This document shows positions 11,980-21,727 of a stretch of DNA of 64,000 nt, piece after piece. The stretch spans positions 62,001 through 126,000 of the forward strand of contig JAZKJV010008267.1 of assembly GCA_037367405.1 (NCBI GenBank), read 5' to 3'. Each line of letters begins with the position of its first letter. The first letter of the stretch is position 1. The notes below the pieces were generated by a model. The model was not told where the DNA came from, did no database searches, and was given only the letters and a program-made list of their open reading frames with translations. The translations under genes and the position numbers were made by a program. This stretch comes from Ottelia alismoides (taxonomy: Eukaryota; Streptophyta; Magnoliopsida; Alismatales; Hydrocharitaceae).

Positions 11980-12985
11980 CAGCTCGCGAGCTCCAGCACC
12001 CCTCCCCCCGCCGGCGAGCTCCATCCACGCCCCGCCCCCAGCTCGCGAGCTCCAGCACCCCCTCCCCCCGCCGTCAAGCTCCATCCGCATCTTCACCCCC
12101 AGCTCACGAACTCCAGGCATCCCCCCTCCCCGGTCGCCGCCTCTACAAGACCCAACGCAATCCCCCCCACCCCCCACCCACACGCCGCCAGCTCCATCGC
12201 CCCCAATCCCCGTCGCCTTTGCAAGCACCCCCACCCCTCACACCGTCAGCTCCATCGCCCCCAATCCCCATCGCCTTTGCAAGCCCCCCCCCCCCACAGC
12301 TGCGACCCCGCCGCGGAGCAAGAATACCCCTACCACTACCTCTGCAAGCTGTGACCCGTTGCAGTCGAAGCCTCCCCGCCTGCAAGCCTCGTGAAAAGCC
12401 CGACCACCATCTTGGAAGCCCCCCGCCTCCTGCAAGTCACCTTCACCTTATTTTTTTTACTTTTTGTTTATCCTAGCCCTTAGATTGTAGATGGTTAGAT
12501 TAACTCATTCATATAGTTAGGTTAATTCACTAAACTAACGGAAGGTTACGGGTGTAAAATGGAGCCATTATTCAGGGTCCTGGGTGTAATTCGTGAATAT
12601 TGAGGATTTCTGGGGTAATTACGGAATTACTCAGGGTTATGGTGCAGATATCCCTATTTTAATTAGGGATGCAAATATATGAATACAAATATAGGTGTTT
12701 TCGTATGCTTATTCATTTTTTAAATACCAATACCAATGCATATATATATATATGTTGACAAATATTAAAACTATACTATCATATATTTAAAAAACAGATA
12801 CGAGTATAAAACAGATATTGATGGCATACGGGTAATACTAAAGACATTGTAAAGATTAGCATGGATATACATATATTGGATGTAATACACATAATAATAA
12901 TATACTAAATGTGCTTATATCATAATAATTATACCAAATATCACGAAAGAAAGTATAAAATTAAGTTAGATATGGTTAAATATAA

Positions 12986-13260
12986 GGATTTTTATCACAT
13001 GTGCGCTTCTTAATTTATGCAATATTAGTTACGTCCATCCTATTTTTGGAATATCAATTGTGCCCTTACTTTCTTACAACACTCACAGTTCTGTCGTTCC
13101 GTTAAGGTAAAGTAGGGCATAACTGATATTACAAAAGAGAAGAACCGTGAACTTTATAAGAATATAGAGGCACAACATATATTCCAAAAAAAAAGGAAAA
13201 AAGGTATAACTAATAGTCTGATATTACAGAAGTTAATCGGTGCACAAGAGAAAAAAAACG
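12986..13260. mobile_element. Short diverged MULE remnant
   Basis: The left end ggatttttatcacatgtgc, followed by caatattagtta and ggaatatcaattgtgccctta, is recognisably the same terminal repeat as the elements at 41760 and 44939. The right end carries the inverse pattern (ggcataactgatattac, then gtgcacaagag). It is only about 275 bp, essentially two termini with almost no core, and its 9-bp duplication is degraded. Confidence 0.5.
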
Positions 13261-13342
13261 AAAAATAAATTTACAGCTATACTTATAGATAAAAATAGCT
13301 ATACGAATATAGACGTTTGCTGATATCACAATAGTATCTATG

Positions 13343-13524
13343 AGGGCTGATCATCTTGTGAGAGCCAAAAATCTATGAGAACATGAGAGCAGTGAATCTG
13401 GACAACTAAATTCTGCTTTTCTCTCTCCTCCTGCAATCACTGAGGAGAGAGATGATAAAATTTAATGATCTAGAATCATTGCTCTCATACTCTCACAGAT
13501 TTTGGTTATCACAAAATAAATCCT
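13343..13524. mobile_element. 182-bp foldback miniature element
   Basis: About 50-bp inverted ends share an arrangement of ccaaaatctgtgagag and atgagagca-tga motifs (left at 13364-13400; right, read inward, from 13515). It has no coding capacity. It lies inside the second copy of the AT-rich repeat. The target duplication is unclear. Confidence 0.6.
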
Positions 13525-13570
13525 CTAATATCCATATTCATACCCATTTTAAAAAAAATACATATATAAA

Positions 13571-14517
13571 GTAGGGGGATGGGCCGAAACCAATGGGATC
13601 ATTGACCGGGGCCCATCCGTCGACACAACATCCACCGCCCACTATACTCGCCCGCGACTGCAGACGCGGGCCCCCACGAGAACGTCACGTGACCATTCCC
13701 TGCCCCACCCGACCGTACGCTCCATCCAACGGACGGGGATCCGATCCCGTTCAAACACCGAGGACGATAGCCTGTCATGGACGGTTGCGAATTGCGAGGA
13801 TTCGATCCCCGACAGTCAGAAGAGTGTTTGGACTCCCTCCGCGGGATAATAGGAGGCAGTTGAGATTCAGAGACAAAGATTTATTATCCATCAATGGATG
13901 CATGCCTGTAATGGCTCGCTTGTAAAAATAACACCACCAATCTCAATGGGTTCATCGCAGAACTGTTGCCTGGTTTCTCTGTGTCAGAGACGTCCCATTT
14001 TTATAATAAAAATGTGATAAATTTGCATATATTCTGTTCCGAAACGGAAGGGATAAAGGAGGCGGTTGCAACTTGGAGACACATATTTTTGGGATTTTCT
14101 TTATTTGCTATTTTTGTAGTCCAAAAGCCAAGGCTGCTCGAAATGACCAGTATGCCCCTTGCCATGCGAGCTCCGAAAGAACGCAAACAGACACCCATCT
14201 ACGACGTGTACTCGAATTGCATAGCGAAATTATTCCAGATCGTCACGATCTACTTCAATTCTGGTCGCAATATATATCCATTGAACGACATCCACGGCAT
14301 TTCTTTCCAAAAAAAGTATATCAACTCGCAATTAAATACGACCCATCAGATGTCTGAACCCGTACTCCCCGAGCCATTAATGGCCCTTTCCGGATCTGGC
14401 AAAGTTGTCTGTCGGATCAAGGGGCACTCCTGTCCAATCATCTCCCCTCAGTGGCAGAGCCCCGTAATTTCCTTCTGACCGCTGCCCCCACCCCACTCCC
14501 GTCCCCGCGACTCCCCC
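13571..14517 (+). promoter_or_regulatory. Upstream region of the ARF gene
   Basis: This is unique-looking sequence upstream of the auxin response factor. A GC-rich part at 13590-13760 contains the 10-bp palindrome GTCACGTGAC (13684-13693), which includes a G-box CACGTG, the site of bZIP and bHLH factors. GAGACA at 14076-14081 is the reverse complement of the TGTCTC auxin-response element recognised by ARF proteins, which would allow auto- or cross-regulation. Open frames in this region (13593-13925, 13966-14478) show no conserved domain and are rejected as genes. Regulation is inferred from motifs only. Confidence 0.5.
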
Positions 14518-14527
14518 CTATAAGTAC
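14518..14527 (+). promoter_or_regulatory. Probable TATA box of the ARF gene
   Basis: CCTATAAGTA sits 74 bp before the chosen ATG at 14601, in a C-rich context. It would give a 5' leader of only about 45-50 bases. It also argues against the longer frame that begins at 14451, because that start would lie upstream of the TATA box. Confidence 0.5.
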
Positions 14528-14600
14528 ACTCTCCGTAACAGCGCACGAAGACGAAGTCCACAACAAAGCTTTGCTGCGAACGCCTATCGCCGGAACCCTA

Positions 14601-17600
14601 ATGGCGAATCCGACCTCAGACGACCGGAGGATGCTTAACGCCGCCTTCTGGAAGGCCTGCGGGGGGAGCTCCGTCAAGGTCCCCGCCGCCGGCGTCCCCG
14701 TGTACTACTTCCCGGAGGGCCACGCCGAGCAGACCACGTCCCCGCCGGACCTCTCGTCGGTCCGCCGCCGTATATCTTTCTACTTCCCATACGCCGTCGA
14801 CAACGTTCAGCTCCTCGCTGATCGCGACACCGACGAGGTCTTCGCGCGGATCAGGCTTGTTCAGGCGGGGACGCTCCCGCCGCCGTCGCCGCCGCAGGCG
14901 GCGGAGGAAGAGCCCGCGGTGGGGTGGTACGCGAAGGTGCTGACACCGAGTGACGCGAACAATGGCGGCGGGTTCTCTGTGCCGCGGAGCTGCGCGGACA
15001 AGATCCTGCCAGCGCTCAACTTAACGGATCGGCCGCCTCTGCAGATCATAAGGGTGAGAGATGTTCACGGGACAGCGTGGGAGTTCCGGCATATATTCAG
15101 GGGGACGCCCCGGCGGCACCTGCTGACTACCGGTTGGAGCAAGTTCGTCAATAGCAAACGACTGATCGCGGGCGATTCGGTGGTGTTCGTTAAGAACAAG
15201 GAGGGGGAGCTGTTTGTGGGCGTGAGGAGGGCGGCGAGGGTGGGGGGCATTCGCTCGGGTGAGGATATATTCGCGAGGTATGGTATGGGGACGCCGCCAA
15301 GAACCCGTGTGGGGAAGGTGGAAGGGGGGTTCTCGAGAAAGGGGAGGGGGAGGGTGGCTCCAGAGGCGGTGGTGGAAGCAGTGAGGGCGGCGGAGAGGGG
15401 GAGGACGGTTGAGGTGGTGTACTATCCCAAGGCGGGGATGCCGAACTTTGTGGTGGGGAGGGAGGATGTGGATAGGGCTCTGGTGTTCCCGTGGCGGGCC
15501 GGCGTAAGGGTGAGGATGGCCGTGGAGACGGAGGAGCCGTCGAAGACCTTGTGGCAACAGGGGACGGTTATGGGCATCAAGGTGCCGGAGCAGTGCCCGT
15601 GGGGCTGGTCGCCGTGGAGGATGCTTCAGGTTTGTGTTTCTTTCCTTTTTTTTCCCTCTGTTTCTTGTTTGGTGTTTATCGTTATTGCATTCTTTTGTTG
15701 GTCATTTCGCATGCGAAGGTCTCTGTTTTTCTTGTTTGGGAGCAGTTCCTTGTCGAGTGTTTTGCTGTCAGCATGGTTTTATCATTGCTTGTTGCGAATG
15801 GGTAGAACATCAAACTTCTGCTATTTGACTGTGTTAAAATGCTCTTATAAAATACCGACTACAGATGGTGTGGCTGACATTCGCTAGATATTGCGGTCAA
15901 GTTGCTAAATCAAACACCTTCAAGAAAAGGTGGTTCAGTCATTAGATAGTGACATGTGGGATTAGGTTTTTATGTTTAGTTCGAGGGAAATCTAAATACC
16001 AAGAGCTCTGTTCATGAAAGCGGTCCGTGCGGCCGCATATGCGGCTGCATATGCCTAAGCGGTCTCCTCAACGCACCGATTACCTGAAGCCCCGCTTTAT
16101 GCACCATTAGCTCATATATGGCCCGCATATGCAGGTTGTGTGGGCGCATATGCGCTCCGTGTGCCCGCTTAAGGTCCATTTGGGTAATCGAATTCGGATC
16201 TTAAGATCTGGATCTTGTATTATTTTGATTTTTTATATTAAATCATATTATGTTATACTATCTTTGATGATTTTGATATTTAGTTGTACTATTTTGAGCT
16301 CTACTTGAAAACCATTTTTCTTAGATCTTTTGGTGGACCACATTTATTCATAAATTCAGTTAGTCGTAGTCACTTTTGTAGATATTTATTTATTTTTAAA
16401 TAAAAAATAGAAAACCGCTTAAAACTGCATATACCCTGCATATGCCCCAGCATACCGCTTAATCGCTATTCAGTGACCTGTCCGAACGCATACGAATACC
16501 GCTTTCCTGAATCTTGACCAAGAGATGAGGTTTTTTGGCCATTCGTATTAGTTGTAGTGCCTAAAGTGGCAAGCAGTCTGATATTGACTTCAGTTTAGAC
16601 AGGGTAAGGAACTTTCTGTAAGTGGACTTTCCCATTTATATACGTCTCCCTGTTCCCAGTGTAGCTTTATACGTGGAAGCCCCACTAGGTTGCTTTCTTT
16701 GTTATTTCTTGGCATGGTCCATATCAGTGTTGTTAGATTTGTAACGGAAAATTTCAATTAAATGCCTTCATATCGCTAAGCTTCCTTGTGCCAGCTGTTT
16801 GTATGTACCATCTTTTATCCATTAAATGCCAAAGCTATTTAATGTCCTGAAATTAAGTGCGGTTATCATCCTTTGAACCAGGGCCGGGAACAAGAGTGGT
16901 GGAGGTAATGAGGTGGGTGGTGCGCAGGAACGAATAATGGGCGGGGTTTGATCTTTTATTGGAAATGCTAGTGCATTGTAAACTATTCCTATCATTGTTA
17001 AGGATATAATGCTCCTTATTATGTGATAGTTAACACTGTTTGCCATACTGAGTGGACGGGGACTGAATTGCTATCTTTGATAGAACAGGAGCACGTTGTT
17101 ACTGGGGATAAAGTTCAGGACATTCTTCTAATTTACTTGCTTTTAATTTTTTTTTGACGCTCAAAAGAGGGGGATACGGTGTTCACCCCAATACTTGCTT
17201 TTAAATTAAGGTCAACCAATCTGGGCAAGTCAGAGTTGACGATTAATTTATATCTCATTTACAGTTTCAGAATTAGATTATCATTTTTATTTTTAAAACC
17301 TCTGTTTCAGACTACCCCTGCACTTGGAATTTTTCTACGTTCTTTTGCCTTCATCTTTATCATGTTCATGATATCTGCATATATACTTGTGGTAATTTGT
17401 AAATTTTAATAATTGCTCTCTCCATCTCAGATTACATGGGATGAACCTGAGCTTTTGCCAACAAGTGTTAACCCATGGCAGGTAGAAGTTGTTTCAGAAA
17501 CCCCTGAACTTCCGCATCCTATTGTGAAAAGGCTCAAAGTAAAAGGTGCTAATTTTAAAGACATGCCTTTTCCTACATCTGGAGGAAGCTGTAGGAGTGC

Positions 17601-18036
17601 AAATCCTCCTTCCATTGGGTACAATACCTTTCCTGCGGGCATGCAGGGAGCCAGGCAAGATATAACTGGTCATTCCAGTTTGTCAATGATCAGACCTTAC
17701 AATATGTTTAACACAGAAAATACTGCAGAACAAGTGGTTCCACGGAGGTTGGACCATGTTTCAACTGAATTGAGTATTGGGAGCTCGTCCTATTCTGAAA
17801 CTGAATCACCACCAAGTGAAAATACCGTGCTGTTTTCATCTCCTACTTTCTCGTTCCAGTTGTTTGGAACAGCTATCGAGATCGAACGACCTGTGATTCA
17901 TGATGATAAACTGAGGGATGCTGAAAGAGGAGCGGTGACAGATCCTCATAGTGCTTGCCTTCCTTGTCCACAAATCCAACATCACGAGGTTGACTGTCGT
18001 GGAACATCTGCTTTCAAAGCATGGTCGTCTAGTTGA
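14601..18036 (+). CDS. Auxin response factor, ARF10/16/17 clade (miR160-targeted)
   Basis: Two coding exons, 14601-15629 (343 codons, ending CAG|gtttgt) and 17431-18036 (201 codons plus stop, after ctccatctcag), join in phase 0 to give 544 residues. It is a nuclear transcription factor that binds auxin-response elements. Order: an N-terminal flanking region with NAAFWKAC and VYYFPEGH; a B3 domain at about residues 110-213 (GGGFSVPRSCAD, DVHGTAWEFRHIFRGTP, RRHLLTTGWSKFVN, LIAGDSVVF); an ARF domain at about 250-340 (VVYYPKAGMPNFVV, ending WSPWRMLQ-ITWDEP); then a Ser/Pro-rich tail typical of repressor ARFs. The protein stops after this tail without a C-terminal PB1 domain, as in ARF17 and unlike most ARFs. 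An in-frame ATG at 14451 is rejected because it lies before the TATA box and adds no conserved residues. A miR160 site lies in exon 2. Exon 1 is much richer in GC than exon 2, as is common in monocots. Confidence 0.93.
15630..17430 (+). other. Intron 1 of the ARF gene
   Basis: The 1801-bp intron has a donor CAG|gtttgtg and an acceptor preceded by a pyrimidine-rich ttgctctctccatctcag. Its position after ...RMLQ matches the conserved splice point of ARF10/16/17 genes. It contains a DNA-element insertion at 16011-16511. Reading frames through the intron carry on from exon 1 for about 85 codons but lose all family similarity. Confidence 0.85.
16011..16511. mobile_element. Inverted-repeat insertion in the ARF intron
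   Basis: The ends are TTCATGAAAGCGGT on the left and, read inward, TTCAGGAAAGCGGT on the right. Both subterminal parts are rich in the self-complementary hexamer-plus motif GCATATGC and in aagcggt. The CAKGAAAGC terminus suggests a hAT-like element of about 500 bp, but I could not find a clear target duplication. It has no coding capacity. Lying inside an intron, it should be removed by splicing. Confidence 0.55.
17637..17657 (+). promoter_or_regulatory. miR160 target site in ARF exon 2
   Basis: The 21 nt are GGGCATGCAGGGAGCCAGGC plus A. Against canonical miR160 there is one terminal mismatch (target base 1) and one G:U pair (target base 7). Bases around the cleavage position are fully paired. 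The site encodes residues 412-419, AGMQGARQ, the same peptide context as in ARF17. ARF10, ARF16 and ARF17 are the established miR160 targets in land plants, so this transcript is expected to be cleaved by the microRNA. Confidence 0.92.
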
Positions 18037-19600
18037 ACTCCTGTATTGCTATTGAACACATCAGGTAAACCTTGAGAGGCAGGGATGATGTTTAGTAAAA
18101 GTTTCTTTTCAAGTTAATCATCAAGAAAAGATTTTCGATATAGTTATATAATGAACGCCTGAAGTAATGGATCTACTTAGTAGCATCGGAACTTTCATAT
18201 TTTTCTGATTTCTTGACCTGATCGGTCAGCCTACGGTATGTTAAACAGCATGGTTACTGTTTTTACAAATAGCTGTCTTGAGAATTTGGATTCCAAGCTA
18301 ATGTTTCCATACCAGAGTTGCTTTAACAGTCATTAGAAAGTTATTGTGTACCTTAAATATAATTCAAGAACTCCACCTCTACGAGCATTTTTTATATAAT
18401 GTTGATTTTCTTCTGTAATGCGTATTTGATTCAGGTACTGGAATAGAAACTGAATATGTTCCCATTTCATTCTTGATATATATAAACCATCTTCATTATT
18501 TAAGAAAATGGCACGGCTCCAGAACACAATATCGGGCAAAGCTATGATAATTTTCTGCTAATGCCAGGATTCTCTGCCCTGATAATTGTCCTCTTCCTTT
18601 TATTATGGGCATTGGGAAGCCAAAATTGTTATTCATTGTACTGGTTTTCTTGCTTTAAACTATGGTAGGTGATATCTCCCCTCTAATCCTCTCTTGACTT
18701 TCTTTTTGCAGGTACCATGTGGATGACTGGTAGGGTAGCTTAGCTCTTAGTTCCAGGCTTGTTGAAGCATCTGCTTTGGCACAACGCCATGCTGACGACC
18801 GACAGTTTAGCTTGTAGTCCTGACTTATTGAAGCATTTGCTTTTAGCTTAGTGCTGTGTCTAGACCTTCGCAGACGTCTAATTTGATCCTGCCATTTAAA
18901 TTTCTTTGCTTGCATGCCATGGGGCAATGGCTGATCATGATTGCGGCCATCGACATCATGCCATTGTTGCTCTAGTGACCTTCCTTCTATTGTAATCAGC
19001 TTTTATGTGGGTCTCCTGGGGATCAGTTTTTTCGTTTCCCGACCATTAACTACAGTTGTTCTCTATTATTTCTGACTTGGGGTTTCTACTTGAAATGGAC
19101 AATCTTGTAAAATGCTCTATCTTCAAAGTATTGGTTACTGTTCAATCGGGGTGTTGAAAGAGACCGTTTACCACAGGTTCTTGCAGGTCGGCTGATCGCA
19201 GGCTGGGAAGGTCTCCGACATGTGAAACAGCGTGGATTTTGCGTCCATGGTTTTGAAAGCTTGTTCATATCATATTCATTCATGTTTGTTAGAAATGCCT
19301 GTTACTGTTATTTATCTTTAGTTGCCAACATCTAGGCTGGAATTGTGACCAGTGACACAGGGGGCTTCCCCATCAGATCCATGTGATGGATCATTGCTTG
19401 GAAGTGAGTTGAGGGACATGTGCCGTGTGCTCTTCTTGTAACAGGCACCAAGCGGGTAGATGGATTGTTGGCTCTTGAAAGAAGGAAAAAGAAATCTTAT
19501 ATATTTAAGGGAAAGGCCTCGTCTAGGCTTTCTACATAAATCATATTGGGTTTGATGCTCTTGAGAATACTTGGGTTGATGTGGAAGAACTGCTTCATTT
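18037..19600 (+). other. Probable ARF 3' UTR and downstream region
   Basis: No coding sequence follows the stop. CAG|gtaaac at 18062-18070 is a good donor, and tctttttgcag|gtacc at about 18703-18718 a good acceptor, so the 3' UTR may contain an intron of about 650 bp. This is where related ARF10/16 genes have the intron before a PB1-coding exon. The sequence after the acceptor has an early stop in every useful frame and no PB1 similarity. The end of the transcript could not be placed. Confidence 0.4.
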
Positions 19601-20280
19601 TGGATGAAATTGTTTTTTGTTTCACCAGGTTTTCGCCTCGAATGTACTCCTTGTTATGATTGTACAATCCATGGATGCCTATCTCGCAACCCTCCTCACC
19701 GCCATCACCTCGTGACCATCACCCTCATAAGTAAGATTGTATACAATAATGTACTTTTAGGATCGCTTTGTTTTTTTTTGAATTTCGTTAATGTCCTTAA
19801 CAACGAGTTCAAATTATGATTCTATTCCGATGCCAGATATAATATACAAAAATGTACTGATTTTTATCTTATTTACATGTTCTCGATTCACTACAGGTAA
19901 TCTGTTCAAAGTGGTTAATATTTAAATTAAGTCTTAATTGTCTGGTTAATACGTTTTACCGGAAGGAATCGAAGTGCGAATAATTCTAAAAGTGTGGAAA
20001 TCTCTCTCTGTGTGAGTTGTCTTGTTAATCTGTTCACTAGCTGAATGTTTATTCTCTTTAAGAAAAAACCAAATATAATTTCTTATTCGTTTGACATATA
20101 TGTAAAGTGGTTTACAAAACTTCTCACCTGTCAGTACGAAGCATTCTCTCTTGAGCTTTGCCGAACCAGACTTTTCCATCTAATTTAAAAGGAAAAAAAA
20201 TTAATTTCAGAATTAGAAATAATGATCTAATCAATAAAAAACAGGATAACCAGGATTACTAATCACCGATTTAAAGATAG
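19601..20280. other. Intergenic, no feature recognised
   Basis: This is AT-rich sequence between the ARF gene and the copia LTR. Short frames on both strands (for example 19604-19819 and 19946-20179) have no conserved motifs. I see no transposon end here. Confidence 0.35.
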
Positions 20281-20549
20281 TTGAACAAATAAGAAACAAT
20301 AGGTATATCCCAGAGATATGTTGTGCGATTATATGTGTGGAGAAAATAGAGAATCAATGGAATAGATTTTATTCATGGGGTAGGTTTTTTTTATATACGG
20401 TGAAATGCTCGGGTCATATACATGGAAATTACATAATAACACTTAACATGACTCCTAAACATAGAAGGGTTACAAATAGAAACAACTAAATAGAAAAAGT
20501 TAGAAACAAAAAATACGCCACTGGATATATTAGACTAATGGCATCAACA
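20281..20549 (-). repeat. Ty1/copia LTR
   Basis: On the - strand the sequence starts TGTTGATGCC directly after a polypurine-type stretch (aacttgagggaca) that follows the end of the copia RNase H frame. It contains a TATA-like ccgtatataaaa at about 20386-20400. It probably ends at ...TTTGTTCA (20281). The left boundary is inferred from the TG/CA rule and could be wrong by tens of bases. Confidence 0.55.
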
Positions 20550-20559
20550 ATGTCCCTCA

Positions 20560-21722
20560 AGTTGGATCACATCTATCGATGATGCTCAATTTGGAGTCAA
20601 CAATGAGATGCGTTTTTAGAAGTGCTTTAGTAAATATATTAGCAAGTTGGAACTTGGTTGAAATGTAAGAAGCAATGACCTTCCTTTCTTGCAATGTATC
20701 TCGAACAAAATAACAATCCACCTCAATTTACTTGAACTGCTTATGAAAGACATGATTATTAGAAATCTACGTAGCGGGCTTACTACCACAATAGAGAGGA
20801 ACACGGGTTACTATAAGAAGCCGAAGTTTCTATAAAAAAGGTTAGCCAAGTAAAGCTTGAAACCTACCCCCGGGGACAAATCTTTCATTCACCCCAAAGT
20901 GAAACCCAGTGACTATATCGTCCTGAAGACGGATGCGACGGGAAGAAGTGGCATTTAGAAGTGTTTCTGACTTCACATTTAGGTTTCGGCATAACAAAGC
21001 TTGCACTGTCTTTTTCTTAAGGGCCCAGTTGAGAAAGTGGTCGAGCTTATTATATACGTGAGTTAGAGGATCGGAAGATGGAAGTTAGGCGGAACCCACA
21101 TGTATCTTGAGCCATAACTCCGTATATTGGTTCTACACTCGATCTAAAGATTACGATTTGCATCTTGCTTCACATGTAACAAGATTTCCACCAACAAACA
21201 TGTCAAAAATAGCAGTGGATCGCCTATCCTTAGGAGAACTAGCATATTCAGTATATGTGTAAGACACAACACCCTTGTGGCCACCGGACCCATAAAAGAG
21301 GTCCTTTCCTCAGGAATCTTTGAGTATCGAAGGATTAAAAGAACATCCTCCTAATGGTAGTAGTGAGGCTTCTCCACGTACTGATTAGCTCTGCTCAGTA
21401 CATATGAAATATCAAACATAGTGACAACTTGATATTTGCTAATCTTCTATATCGTGTTTGGTATCTTCAAATATATTTTTGAGATGAGTCAGGATGGAGA
21501 TGGTTTGCAGTCAATTAAACCAGCTTTCGTAAGAATATCCAAACGGTTGACAAATGTAATCCTTCCCTCGTGTGGATCACCTTAATACCTAGGAAGTGTC
21601 GAAGATGACCAATATCCTTCACGACAAATACTTTCTGGAGGAAAGCCTTGGTGTCAAGAATATTTGTCTTGCTGTAACTGGTGATAACCATGTCATCAAC
21701 ATTTACGTACCATGGTGCGTGA
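20560..21722 (-). pseudogene. Ty1/copia RT-RNase H fragment (3' part of pol)
   Basis: On the - strand the region encodes, with several breaks, the end of reverse transcriptase (YVNVDDMVITS; VVKDIGHLRHFLGIKV) and, near 20560-20815, the end of RNase H (VEVDCYFVRDTLQ; STKFQLANIFTKALL). These are diagnostic of Ty1/copia pol. It is followed by the LTR at 20281-20549. The 5' half of the same RT lies 4 kb away at 25700-26260; the two are separated by a solo LTR inserted between 'SP' and 'YVNVDD' of the polyprotein. Stops and frameshifts make it non-functional. Confidence 0.8.
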
Positions 21723-21727
21723 GGGAC

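Larger units (their letters stand above)
7838..12654. mobile_element. Mutator-like element with C-rich core, split by a retroelement
   Basis: Long inverted ends of at least 88 bp (left from gggatatttacacctataa; right, read inward, gggatatctgcaccataa) are flanked by a perfect 9-bp duplication tattttaat (7829-7837, 12655-12663), the Mutator-like signature. Without the nested retroelement at 8288-11979 the element is about 1.1 kb. The core (about 8065-8287 and 11985-12470) is extremely C-rich on the + strand and built of loose repeats of cccccagctcgcgagctcca. No transposase is present. The architecture matches two other elements in the window (41760-43087 and 44939-46057) although the terminal sequences differ. 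Confidence 0.8.
12664..13570. repeat. AT-rich interspersed repeat, copy 2, with two nested insertions
   Basis: This block is related to 2780-3240 but is interrupted twice: by a short MULE-like remnant at about 12986-13260 (between atatggttaaa and aataaat of the ancestral sequence) and by a 182-bp miniature inverted-repeat element at 13343-13524. The right end returns to aatatccatattc, as in copy 1. The comparison of the two copies shows the insertion points, although no duplication is clean. Confidence 0.55.

Noticed and set aside
11854..12476. Pro-rich open frames of 144-187 codons
   Set aside because: They cross the junction between retroelement and C-rich core and have the composition of the repeat; no conserved domain.
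14451..14600. Upstream ATG extending the ARF protein by 50 residues
   Set aside because: It lies before the likely TATA box, and the added residues have no resemblance to ARF N-termini; MANPTSDD at 14601 fits the family.
15021..15557. 178-codon - strand frame opposite ARF exon 1
   Set aside because: Antisense shadow of GC-rich coding sequence; His/Pro/Arg-rich with no domain.
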